From: an uncultured Roseburia sp.
GTDB taxonomy: Bacteria; Bacillota; Clostridia; Lachnospirales; Lachnospiraceae
Length of the DNA stretch: 12,019 nucleotides
Assembly (NCBI GenBank): GCA_900548205.1
Contig: URJS01000075.1
Location: 1-12,019, forward strand
Direction: 5' to 3'
The stretch's first letter is position 1. The number at the start of each line of letters is the position of its first letter. A program made the position numbers and the translations under genes. Under the pieces are notes generated by a model. The model did no database searches. It was not told the origin of the DNA and saw only the letters and a list, made by a program, of their open reading frames with translations. Shown here in pieces: positions 4,513 through 11,921 of this stretch.

Positions 4513-6634
4513 AGACACGCTCCGTATACACACGCTCCGGCTTTGGAACGGCGGCGATTGCCTCCTTGCAGAACTGCGCCTGTGAATCTACCAGCGCTTT
4601 TCCCCGCTTGTCTATTTTTTCGTATATGCCATTGCTCTTTAGCACATGCGCTTTCATATTATCGGACAATTCTACGGTTAAAATATGCTTTACCTTCTCC
4701 TTGATCTCATCGTCCAATACGGGGAAAAGAATTTCCACACGCCGGTCCAGATTTCGCGGCATCCAGTCCGCACTTCCCATATAGATTTCCTCGTCTCCGC
4801 CGTTTTGGAAATAAAAAATTCTGCTGTGCTCTAAAAAGTTCCCGACAATGGAACGCACATGTATATTTTCACTGACACCGTGAATGCCAACCTTTAAGCA
4901 GCAGATCCCCCTCACGATCAGATCGATCTTTACTCCCGCCGCAGATGCTTCGTAGAGCGCTGCGATAATCCCCTCGTCACAGAGCGAATTCATCTTTGCC
5001 ACAATGCGTGCTTCCTTTCCGGCTCTCGCATGTGCTGTCTCACGCTCGATCAGATGCATAAACTTCCCGCGCAGCCAGATAGGCGCCAGCACAAGACGAT
5101 TCCACGAAAGGGGCTCGGAATAACCGGAGAGCATGTTAAACACGGCAGTCGCGTCCTCGCCCACGGACTCCATACAGGTAAAAATACCGCAGTCGGTATA
5201 AAGCTTCGCGGTGGAATCATTGTAATTTCCTGTCCCAAGGTGCGCATAGCGGCGGATTCCCTCCTCCTCCCTGCGCACGACAAGCGCGATCTTACTGTGC
5301 GTCTTTAGACCGACAAGACCATAAATGACATGGCAGCCAGCCTGTTCCAGCTTTTTTGCCCAAACAATATTATTTTCCTCATCAAAGCGCGCCTTAAGCT
5401 CAACTAACACCGATACCTGCTTACCGTTTTCCGCCGCCTTTGCGAGCGCGGCAATGATCGGCGAATTGCCGCTGACGCGGTAGAGCGTCTGCTTAATAGC
5501 GAGCACATCCGGGTCTGATGCCGCCTGCCTGATAAAATCCACAACCGGATCAAACGTCTGATATGGATGATGCAGTAATATATCGCCCCTGCGTATTGCG
5601 TCAAAAATCTTTTCTCCCGGCTCGATCTGCGGGATTCTCTGCGGGACATACGGCGCATAGCGCAGATGGTCAAAGCCCTCGATACCGTACATCTTCATCA
5701 GGAAGGTAAGATCAAGCGGTCCGTTGATCTGGAAAATATCCTCCTCCGCCACCTTTAATTCATCCTTTAGGAAACGCAGCAGCTTCTTATCAACGGAAGC
5801 CTCTACCTCCAGCCGGATGACCTCTCCCCACTGCCGCCTTTTTAGCTGCTTTTGAATTTCCTTTAACAGGTCTGCAGCCTCATCCTCGTCGATCGTCAGA
5901 TCGGCGTTCCGCATGATCCGGTACGGATATGCACACAGAACCTTATAATTTAAAAACAGCTTTGCGATATTCTTCTCAATGATCTGTTCTAAGAGAATGA
6001 ATGAACGCGCATTCTCCCCCTCGCTCTCCTCAGACGGAATCTGGACAAGGCGCGGCAGCACGGAGGGAACCTGGACCGTTGCAAACTCTACGGCTTCCTT
6101 CGTATCCTTCCCATGCTTTCCTGATAAAAGGGCTGCAATATTCAACGTTTTATTGCGGATCAGCGGAAACGGACGCGACGCGTCCACCGCCATAGGCGTC
6201 AGTACCGGATAAACGCTCTGTTCAAAATAACGGTCCACAAATTCCTGCTGACGCTCCGTCAGATTTTCAAACTTTTCGATAATGTGGATATGATTGGTGC
6301 GAAGCAGGGGAAGCAGGGAACGGTTATAGGTATGATACTGACTCTCCACCAGCTCTCTCGTTTTTTCATTGATCGCCGTAAGCTGCTGCGCCGCCGTCAT
6401 GCCGGCAATATCCTTCTTTTTATAATTTGCGTGCACCATATCCTTTAGGGAGGCGACGCGCACCATAAAAAATTCATCCAGATTTGACGAGGTGATACTG
6501 ACAAACTTTAAGCGCTCCAAAAGAGGAATACTCTTATCCTTTGCTTCGTTTAGTACTCTCCCGTCAAATTTCAGCCAGCTCAGTTCCCTGTTTTCGTAGT
6601 ACGCGTGTTGGTGAAAATCAATCTTTTTTTCCAT
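4478..6634 (-). CDS. ppk1: polyphosphate kinase PPK1
   Basis: PPK1 reversibly transfers the terminal phosphate of ATP to growing inorganic polyphosphate at the membrane or in polyphosphate granules. The 718-residue protein has the family length and all domains: N domain (ENRELSWLKFDGRVLNEA, SNLDEFFMVR), head domain (about 120-330), and two phospholipase-D-like C domains. The catalytic histidine that becomes phosphorylated is H446 (GLKTHSK) and the second is H603 (FLEHSRI), 157 residues apart as in the E. coli enzyme. YAHLGTGNYND (463-473), SADWMPRNLDRR and other hallmark segments are intact, so the enzyme should be active. The ATG follows a strong GGGGAGG site and starts 16 bp after the Ppx-like gene, the last gene of the pheA-DUF815-ppx-ppk1 cluster. 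No terminator was seen after it; its end overlaps the convergent PHP gene. Confidence 0.98.
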   Translation of the reverse strand: MEKKIDFHQHAYYENRELSWLKFDGRVLNEAKDKSIPLLERLKFVSITSSNLDEFFMVRVASLKDMVHANYKKKDIAGMTAAQQLTAINEKTRELVESQYHTYNRSLLPLLRTNHIHIIEKFENLTERQQEFVDRYFEQSVYPVLTPMAVDASRPFPLIRNKTLNIAALLSGKHGKDTKEAVEFATVQVPSVLPRLVQIPSEESEGENARSFILLEQIIEKNIAKLFLNYKVLCAYPYRIMRNADLTIDEDEAADLLKEIQKQLKRRQWGEVIRLEVEASVDKKLLRFLKDELKVAEEDIFQINGPLDLTFLMKMYGIEGFDHLRYAPYVPQRIPQIEPGEKIFDAIRRGDILLHHPYQTFDPVVDFIRQAASDPDVLAIKQTLYRVSGNSPIIAALAKAAENGKQVSVLVELKARFDEENNIVWAKKLEQAGCHVIYGLVGLKTHSKIALVVRREEEGIRRYAHLGTGNYNDSTAKLYTDCGIFTCMESVGEDATAVFNMLSGYSEPLSWNRLVLAPIWLRGKFMHLIERETAHARAGKEARIVAKMNSLCDEGIIAALYEASAAGVKIDLIVRGICCLKVGIHGVSENIHVRSIVGNFLEHSRIFYFQNGGDEEIYMGSADWMPRNLDRRVEILFPVLDDEIKEKVKHILTVELSDNMKAHVLKSNGIYEKIDKRGKALVDSQAQFCKEAIAAVPKPERVYTERVFIPAEPLGGHS

Positions 6635-6650
6635 AGGCTTCCTCCCCCTT

Positions 6651-8186
6651 TTAATAAGATACCCGTTTTTCCTTTATCACGGGCTTGATTCCGAATATGC
6701 TTTCAAAATAAGCTGTTTTTGCAGCAAACAGAGTTTTTTCCAGCGCAATATCCTCCTCTGTCTCAATCGTGATCAAAAGCTCCCGCTCCTTAAGCTGCGC
6801 CTTGACATTTTTAAATTTCTGCCGGTGGCTGCGGTCCATGGCATTCGACACGCGAAGGATCGCCGAAAGCTTTGCAACCGTCAGGTAGCTTTGTTCGTCC
6901 AGCCGGTCCGCAAGCTTGCCATACGCCGGAAGCGGATAGGTATTGTATAGGACGATGCTCGCCACGATCTCCCGCTCCAAATGCGAAAGCCCCATGATCT
7001 CCGACGCCATGATAATATCATAGGTGCACTGCGGCGCATTTAAAAAGCTGATATATTTGCCGCAGTCATGCAAAATCGCCGCGACGCGCAGGAGCAGCCG
7101 CTCTCTTTTTCCAAGACCGTGCTCTCTTTTGATGCTGTCAAACAAAAGCGTGGACATCTCCGTGAGGGCGTCAATGTGCGGCGAATAGCTGCGGTAGCGC
7201 TCCGACAGGCTTCTTGCCGCCGAGAGAATATCCTCCTCAAAATTATGTATCGGCTTATAGATTTTGTTTCTCTCCGCATAATCGCAGGCGATCCCGTCAC
7301 TGACAAGCGCTCCCGGCGCCCAGAGCGTATCTGCCTTTAACCGCTTGACCATACATTTGCAGATCATCAGATACGGAATGATCATTCCGTCGTTTTCGTT
7401 GATGAGTCCAAGCTCATCTGCGATCTCCTCCAGCCCCTTCTTTCCAAGCTTTTCGAGATACTGCAGAAACCGTTTCACATCCTCGACCTTTTCACCGTGC
7501 TTTTTCTCCCCGCGCTGCACAAGCTCTGTCATGTAATCTCCAATAATGATCAGATACTGGATCTGCGTGTCCTTTAGATACATCGACTGAAAAACTGCCA
7601 GCTCCTTTACGACCATTTCTTCGATCTGCTGCTCATACTGCGCGAGACTGACGCTCTTTTTGGCGAGCTGCTGACGCATCCGCATCGCCCCGATTCCAAG
7701 ATGCTGCGTCGTTAATATCTTCCCCTTGGAAAATAATGTGATCTGAAGCCCTGCCCCTCCCACATCGACAACCGCCGCGCTTGTTTTTATCATCTCCTCA
7801 AATTCCTCGCGCATCGCGACCGATTTATAGCTGACAAAACGATGCTCGGAATTACTTAAGACATGGACAGTCAGCCCGGTGCGAAGCTTGATCTGGTCAA
7901 GGATAAAAAGCTCGTTGCCCGCATCACGAAGCACCGCGCCCGCATATGCCTCGTAAGCGTCTACCCTATATTCCTCCATGATCTTTGTAAATCCACCAAG
8001 CGTCGCGCAAAGTGTTGCGACAAGCTCATAGCCGATGCTTCCCTTTCCATAAGCGTCCTTTCCAAGCTCAATCCTTCTGCGCACATAATCTACGCCGCGC
8101 GGCTTCCTTCTGGACGCCAGTTCAAAAATTTTCAGGCTCACCTCATACGAGCCGATATAGATTGCCGCAAATGTATGAATCGCCAT
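6651..8186 (-). CDS. divergent Ppx/GppA-family protein with HD-like C-terminal domain
   Basis: A 511-residue member of the exopolyphosphatase/guanosine pentaphosphatase family. Typical members cleave phosphate from polyphosphate or pppGpp with an actin-like fold. The domain order fits: an N-terminal ASKHA pair (about 1-305) and an HD-like helical domain (about 315-500). Key motifs are altered: the first phosphate loop, usually DIGSNSxRL, is YIGSYEVSL (10-18); the second, usually DIGGGSTE, is DVGGAGLQ (141-148). A glutamate at the usual catalytic region is present (E114 in SNSEHRF). The HD motif LHDCGK (372-377) remains, but the usual following HHKHS is APQC (384-387). Enzyme activity is therefore doubtful; a polyphosphate- or nucleotide-binding regulator is possible. 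The start is the ATG at 8184-8186 with AAGGAGAG six bases upstream; an upstream start would overlap the ATPase gene. It is 16 bp from each neighbour. Confidence 0.9.
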   Translation of the reverse strand: MAIHTFAAIYIGSYEVSLKIFELASRRKPRGVDYVRRRIELGKDAYGKGSIGYELVATLCATLGGFTKIMEEYRVDAYEAYAGAVLRDAGNELFILDQIKLRTGLTVHVLSNSEHRFVSYKSVAMREEFEEMIKTSAAVVDVGGAGLQITLFSKGKILTTQHLGIGAMRMRQQLAKKSVSLAQYEQQIEEMVVKELAVFQSMYLKDTQIQYLIIIGDYMTELVQRGEKKHGEKVEDVKRFLQYLEKLGKKGLEEIADELGLINENDGMIIPYLMICKCMVKRLKADTLWAPGALVSDGIACDYAERNKIYKPIHNFEEDILSAARSLSERYRSYSPHIDALTEMSTLLFDSIKREHGLGKRERLLLRVAAILHDCGKYISFLNAPQCTYDIIMASEIMGLSHLEREIVASIVLYNTYPLPAYGKLADRLDEQSYLTVAKLSAILRVSNAMDRSHRQKFKNVKAQLKERELLITIETEEDIALEKTLFAAKTAYFESIFGIKPVIKEKRVSY

Positions 8187-8202
8187 ATAAAGCTCTCCTT
8201 TC

Positions 8203-9492
8203 TCATGGTCTGCCGAGCAGATGGTCAATCAATTGCTGTGCCGCTCTCCCGGAGCGTCCGCCGTGGGACAGCTCCCAGCGGTTGGCTTCTGACAACAGTG
8301 TCTCCTCATTTATTGTCAACTGATGCTTTTTTGCAAGCGCCCTTACGATTTCTTCAAATTCTTTTTTATCGGGCTCTCCATAATAAATTGTAACACCAAA
8401 GCGCGCGGAAAGCGACAATTTTTCCTGCACGGTATCGCCGGCGTGCATATCCTCGCCGCGCTCCCCCTTATCCGAGAAATTTTCACGGATCAAATGCCTG
8501 CGGTTTGAGGTCGCATAGATCAGCAGATTGTCCGGTTTCTTTTCCAGACCGCCTTCGATCAGCGCCTTTAAATATTTATATTCCACCTCAAATTCTTCAA
8601 ACGACAGATCATCCATATACAAAATGAATTTATAATTCCTGTTCCTAAGCCGGGCAATGAGTCCGCGCAGACTGCCGAGCTGATGCTTATACACCTCAAT
8701 GATCCGCAGCCCTCTGCCGTAATAATGATTGGCGAGCGCTTTTACGCTCGTCGATTTTCCGGTTCCTGCCGCTCCGTAAAGCAGACAGTTATTCGCCCTC
8801 CTTCCATTAAGAAAGCTCTCCGTATTCTCAACAAGCTTTTTCTTGGCACGCTCATAGCCGATCACGTCACAAAGCTGCTCCCCGCCGGTTAAACCAAGCG
8901 GCACGATCTGCACGTCCTCTCCGCAGCTCTCTATGCCAAACGCCTGATGCAGACCAAGTGCTCCGACGCCAAAGCGTTGATAAAATCGCGTGACCTCCGC
9001 GCAAAATTCTTCTGCATCTGCCGCCCTTACAAGACCTTTACAAAGTGCGGCAAGTCCTTCCCTCACTTCCCGTCCAAAAACGTGCCCTTCTCCCGCCTCA
9101 TAGGCTAAGACTGCTTCTTTACAATCCATGCCAAAGAAATCAAGCAGGCTTCCAAGATCAAACTGGAAATATTCAAGCAAAATGGAAAAATCATGCCTGG
9201 CAACCGCAGTGACAGACGCCTTGGCAGCTCCCCGGAGCTCACAGGCAAGACTGTAAGCATTTTCATTTTCTGCCAGAAAAAGCGCAAGAAAGCCCTGCCA
9301 GAGATTTCCGCTAAAGCCGCAGCGCTCTGCCGTCTCAATCAGTTCCTTTATGCACTGTGCCAGCAGACTGCGCTCCTCATCCCTCTCCCTAACGGCGCCC
9401 CCGGCAAACCGCCGCATCAGACCTGCCATGTCCGCAAATACTGTTTTCTCCGCAAAATTCCGATATAGGATCAATTCCCCAACGCTTCTCAT
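8203..9492 (-). CDS. DUF815-family AAA+ ATPase
   Basis: A 429-residue protein with a poorly conserved helical N-terminal half (about 1-195) and a C-terminal AAA+ ATPase domain of the DUF815 type. Visible motifs are Walker A GAAGTGKST (240-248), Walker B FILYMDDLSFEE (289-300), sensor 1 ATSNRRH (327-333), a likely arginine finger in SARFG (362-366) and a sensor-2-like GGRSGR (411-416). There is no signal peptide or membrane segment, so it should be cytoplasmic. The family is widespread but its substrate and partners are not established. The ATG follows AAGGAGGG five bases away. It lies 39 bp after the original end of pheA and 16 bp before the Ppx-like gene, so it is probably co-expressed with polyphosphate genes; a role in assembling or remodelling a polyphosphate-related complex is conjecture. 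Confidence 0.92.
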   Translation of the reverse strand: MRSVGELILYRNFAEKTVFADMAGLMRRFAGGAVRERDEERSLLAQCIKELIETAERCGFSGNLWQGFLALFLAENENAYSLACELRGAAKASVTAVARHDFSILLEYFQFDLGSLLDFFGMDCKEAVLAYEAGEGHVFGREVREGLAALCKGLVRAADAEEFCAEVTRFYQRFGVGALGLHQAFGIESCGEDVQIVPLGLTGGEQLCDVIGYERAKKKLVENTESFLNGRRANNCLLYGAAGTGKSTSVKALANHYYGRGLRIIEVYKHQLGSLRGLIARLRNRNYKFILYMDDLSFEEFEVEYKYLKALIEGGLEKKPDNLLIYATSNRRHLIRENFSDKGERGEDMHAGDTVQEKLSLSARFGVTIYYGEPDKKEFEEIVRALAKKHQLTINEETLLSEANRWELSHGGRSGRAAQQLIDHLLGRP

Positions 9493-9531
9493 ACGCCCTC
9501 CTTTTCTGTGTGCCTTGCCGCAAAACCTCCT

Positions 9532-9702
9532 CTAATAATTGCCGAGGATCTTTAAGCAGATCGCCTCCTGCGACAAGCCAAACAGCGCGCTCTCCACGGC
9601 GGCATCATTTAAGTTCCCATCAAACTCTACAAAAAAACGGTAGTCCCAGTTCTTATCAGGGATCGGCCGCGACTCGATATGATTTAAGTTCAGGCCATTC
9701 TA
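9532..9702 (-). pseudogene. pheA: ACT-domain end of pheA cut off by an in-frame amber codon
   Basis: Directly after the TAG at 9700-9702 the same frame continues without interruption for 55 codons to a second TAG at 9532-9534. It reads as the rest of the ACT regulatory domain: NGLNLNHIESRPIPDKNWDY then RFFVEFDGNL and ending CLKILGNY, including the ESRP motif that with GALY forms the phenylalanine site in this family. No insertion or deletion is needed, only one changed base in one codon. There is no in-frame ATG or ribosome binding site in the fragment, so it is probably not translated on its own. The complete original gene would span 9532-10662 and encode 376 residues. A sequencing or assembly error is the main alternative. 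Confidence 0.9.
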
Positions 9703-10662
9703 AATAAAATGCGACAGCATCTGATAAAGTGCGCCGCTCTTATGCGGCGCTTCAAAGCAAATGCTGATCTTCTGCGCCTCTTTCACAAAAACACGGCGGT
9801 TTGTTAGGATCAAAAAACGCGTGGCGTTTAATTTCTGATCCTGTATCGCGGCATCTAAAACCTTTAATCCATAAAGCGCGGCATTCTGCGGACTCGCAAT
9901 CGCCGCCGCGTTTTTCCGCCCGTCTGCTTTGATCTTTTGTGCTGCCATTGCAGTATTTTTCATACTGTGGATCTCCCATACAAAATGCTCCCGCAGATAA
10001 GCGTCGCACTGCGCCAACGCCTGCGGATGGGAATAAACATCAGTAATATCACCATACTGTGCCTCCGGCAGCCCAAGCAGCGCATGATCGATCCGCAATA
10101 TCTGCTCCCCGACAATACAGTGCCCATATTCCACCAGAAGGTCATAGATTTCGGGAATGATGCCCGCCGAGGAGTTTTCAACCGGAAGCACCGCGTAAGC
10201 GGCGCGTCCTTTGGCAAGCTCCTCCATTGCATCCCTCCAAGTGTCGACATGATAGCTGCATACCTCATCCTTAAAATATTCCTTTAAGGCAAGCTGTGTA
10301 TACGCGCCCTCTGCCCCCTGAAACACGACATGTTCCTTAGAACCGCAAAGCGTGTCAAGCAAAACAAAGCCTGTGCCCGCAAAGGCTCCTGTCTCCGCCA
10401 GCAGCTGGTATTGGCGCTTGCGGCTGACCGCCATGATCTGTTGAAACAGCTCATGAATGCTGTCTTTTTGAAACGGCGTCTCACCAAGTGCGGATAGTAC
10501 AGAAAGCTTTTCCTCCTCACGCGCCTGATCAAACACCGGCTTCCCGCTTTTTTTCTTATACTCCGCAACCTCTCCGGCGATATCCGTGCGCCGTTTGTAA
10601 AGCTCTGTGATCTTATGGTCAATCTCATCAATCTCCACTCTAAGCTCTCTTAAATCCCTCAT
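9700..10662 (-). CDS. pheA: chorismate mutase / prephenate dehydratase (P-protein), truncated
   Basis: The bifunctional P-protein converts chorismate to prephenate and then to phenylpyruvate, the committed steps to phenylalanine. Residues 1-90 are the AroQ-type chorismate mutase (RELRVEIDEIDHKITELY, RRTDIAGEVAEYKKKSGKP, DQAREEE, with catalytic-type R8, R25, K38, R48 and E49). Residues 110-290 are the prephenate dehydratase domain with FQGAEGAYTQ, PVENSSAG, SHPQALAQC and NATRFLIL (the TRF catalytic motif). Residues 299-320 begin the ACT regulatory domain (GALYQMLSHFI), where translation stops at a TAG after 320 residues instead of about 376. The catalytic parts are intact, so the product could be an active enzyme that no longer responds to phenylalanine, or it may be unstable. 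The ATG at 10660-10662 is preferred because GGGAG lies six bases upstream; a GTG at 10678-10680 is less likely. It is the first gene of the minus-strand operon. Confidence 0.92.
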   Translation of the reverse strand: MRDLRELRVEIDEIDHKITELYKRRTDIAGEVAEYKKKSGKPVFDQAREEEKLSVLSALGETPFQKDSIHELFQQIMAVSRKRQYQLLAETGAFAGTGFVLLDTLCGSKEHVVFQGAEGAYTQLALKEYFKDEVCSYHVDTWRDAMEELAKGRAAYAVLPVENSSAGIIPEIYDLLVEYGHCIVGEQILRIDHALLGLPEAQYGDITDVYSHPQALAQCDAYLREHFVWEIHSMKNTAMAAQKIKADGRKNAAAIASPQNAALYGLKVLDAAIQDQKLNATRFLILTNRRVFVKEAQKISICFEAPHKSGALYQMLSHFI

Positions 10663-10693
10663 AACAGGCTCCCTTTTCACATACTTTTACTGT

Positions 10694-10722
10694 ACTATAA
10701 TACATTCGGAACGCAATCGCAA
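10694..10722 (-). promoter_or_regulatory. promoter of the pheA-DUF815-ppx-ppk1 operon
   Basis: On the minus strand, TTGCGA (10717-10722) and TATAGT (10694-10699) are 17 bases apart. The start is predicted near 10687, leaving only about 25 bases before the pheA ATG, too short for a leader peptide, T-box or attenuator. Control is therefore more likely at initiation, if at all. Confidence 0.8.
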
Positions 10723-10733
10723 GAGACCCTTGC
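10719..10733. promoter_or_regulatory. small dyad spanning the two back-to-back -35 boxes
   Basis: GCAAG (10719-10723) and CTTGC (10729-10733) form an inverted repeat with a 5-base centre that includes parts of both divergent -35 boxes. This would suit a shared operator, but arms of 5 bp can arise from the similarity of the two -35 boxes themselves. Confidence 0.3.
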
Positions 10734-10758
10734 AACATCTGACAAAAAAAGCTATAAT
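10730..10758 (+). promoter_or_regulatory. promoter of the DUF5050 gene
   Basis: TTGCAA (10730-10735) and a perfect TATAAT (10753-10758) are separated by 17 bases on the plus strand, predicting a start near 10765 and a leader of about 45 bases. It is divergent from the pheA promoter, with only 7 bp between the two -35 boxes. Confidence 0.85.
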
Positions 10759-10808
10759 TTTGAAAGAACGATTTCTAAAAATAACGAATGATGAAAGAGG
10801 GGTTTCTT

Positions 10809-11837
10809 ATGAAAAAACATCTGGCGCTTATCATAGCGGCTGTACTCATCGTCCTCGCGGCAGGCGGCGGAACTGCCGTGTATCTGTTAAAACGCACCCA
10901 TTTTAATGACGGCTATGTCAATGGAAATACTGCGGGCAATCTCTATAACGAGGGACTTGTGTGCGAATATGACAACATGATCTATTTTGCCAATCCCTCC
11001 GACCGCGACAGGCTTTATGTGATGAACAGCGACGGCGGTAATCTCACAAAGCTCTGTGACGATTCCGTTTCCTTTATCAATGTAGATGAAAACTATGTTT
11101 ACTATGTACGGAATAATCCCGGCGCATCCGGAGACTTTTCCTTCCTGAACTTTAACACGAACAGTCTCTGCCGCATCGACCGCAAAGGCGGTGAAAATTC
11201 CATTGTGATTCTTGACCCGGATCCGTCTTTGTGTGCTTCCCTTGTAGGCAACTATATCTACTACCTGCATTATTCCGAATCGGAGGGCAGCACGCTCTAT
11301 AAGGTAAAGATTGACGGGTCGGAGAAGCAGCAGGTAGCTGCAAGCCCGTTTTTTACCTGCTCTGTAAACGGTCAGTATCTGTACCATAACGGAATTGATA
11401 AGGAGCACTACCTCTGGCGCTTAAATACCGAGGATGATTCCAGCGGCATGCTCTACGGCGGCAACTGCTGGATGCCGACAGTCGTGGACGACTCCACCGT
11501 ATACTATATGGACTGCGACAGCAACTACGCGATCGCCCGCACCGATATTGAGACGGGTGCCAAGACCCTGCTTTGCGAGGATCGTGTCGACTGCTATAAT
11601 GTCGGTTATGGTTATATCTATTTCCAGCGCAATGATCCAGAGACGCCCGCGCTCTGCCGGATGAAAACAGACGGAAGCGGCTATGAGGTGCTCATTAAAG
11701 GAAATCACATGAATATCCAGACCACCGCAGAATATGTATATTTCCGCGATTATGAATCAGAACAGACTTACCGCATGCCGCATAATAAGCCGGGAGACAT
11801 CGAGCTTTTTAATCCCGGTATTGTACATGAAGAATAA
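10809..11837 (+). CDS. membrane-anchored DUF5050 (beta-propeller-like) protein
   Basis: A 342-residue protein with one N-terminal hydrophobic segment (LALIIAAVLIVLAAGGG, about residues 5-30) and a large extracellular part. There is no lipobox cysteine, so the segment is probably a membrane anchor or uncleaved signal. The outer part consists of repeats of about 45-50 residues of the form YIYY...LYRMxxDGSxxxxL: examples are LYVMNSDGGNLTKL, LYKVKIDGSEKQQV, IARTDIETGAKTLL and LCRMKTDGSGYEVL. This is the DUF5050 pattern, thought to fold like a beta-propeller and found in many clostridial surface proteins; its function is unknown. The start is the ATG at 10809-10811, with GAGGGG seven to eight bases upstream, rather than the ATG 21 bases earlier, which precedes that site. 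It has its own promoter and a strong terminator and is divergent from the pheA operon. Confidence 0.88.
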   Translation: MKKHLALIIAAVLIVLAAGGGTAVYLLKRTHFNDGYVNGNTAGNLYNEGLVCEYDNMIYFANPSDRDRLYVMNSDGGNLTKLCDDSVSFINVDENYVYYVRNNPGASGDFSFLNFNTNSLCRIDRKGGENSIVILDPDPSLCASLVGNYIYYLHYSESEGSTLYKVKIDGSEKQQVAASPFFTCSVNGQYLYHNGIDKEHYLWRLNTEDDSSGMLYGGNCWMPTVVDDSTVYYMDCDSNYAIARTDIETGAKTLLCEDRVDCYNVGYGYIYFQRNDPETPALCRMKTDGSGYEVLIKGNHMNIQTTAEYVYFRDYESEQTYRMPHNKPGDIELFNPGIVHEE

Positions 11838-11859
11838 AATATCACATTTTAACACAGAA

Positions 11860-11905
11860 ATAGGGCGACGCATCTTAGCTTTAGATACGTCGCCCTATGT
11901 TTGAC
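11860..11905 (+). terminator. terminator after the DUF5050 gene, possibly bidirectional
   Basis: An 11-bp perfect stem (11860-11870 with 11888-11898, arm ATAGGGCGACG) continues after one mismatch with four more pairs (11872-11875 with 11883-11886) around a 7-nt loop. The plus-strand T tract (GTTTGAC) is short; on the minus strand it is ATTTCTG. It lies 22 bases after the DUF5050 stop codon and may also end a minus-strand gene from the right. Confidence 0.8.
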
Positions 11906-11921
11906 ATAAGAGTGCCATGAT

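Noticed and set aside
4566..6212. Several plus-strand open frames within the ppk1 region
   Set aside because: They are shadows of the strongly conserved ppk1 frame and have no start signals.
9700..9702. TAG as a recoded sense codon (pyrrolysine or suppressor reading)
   Set aside because: TAG ends rpmI, the lipoprotein gene and the cheW-like gene as well as pheA itself; no recoding structure was recognised, and an isolated nonsense change or sequencing error is simpler.
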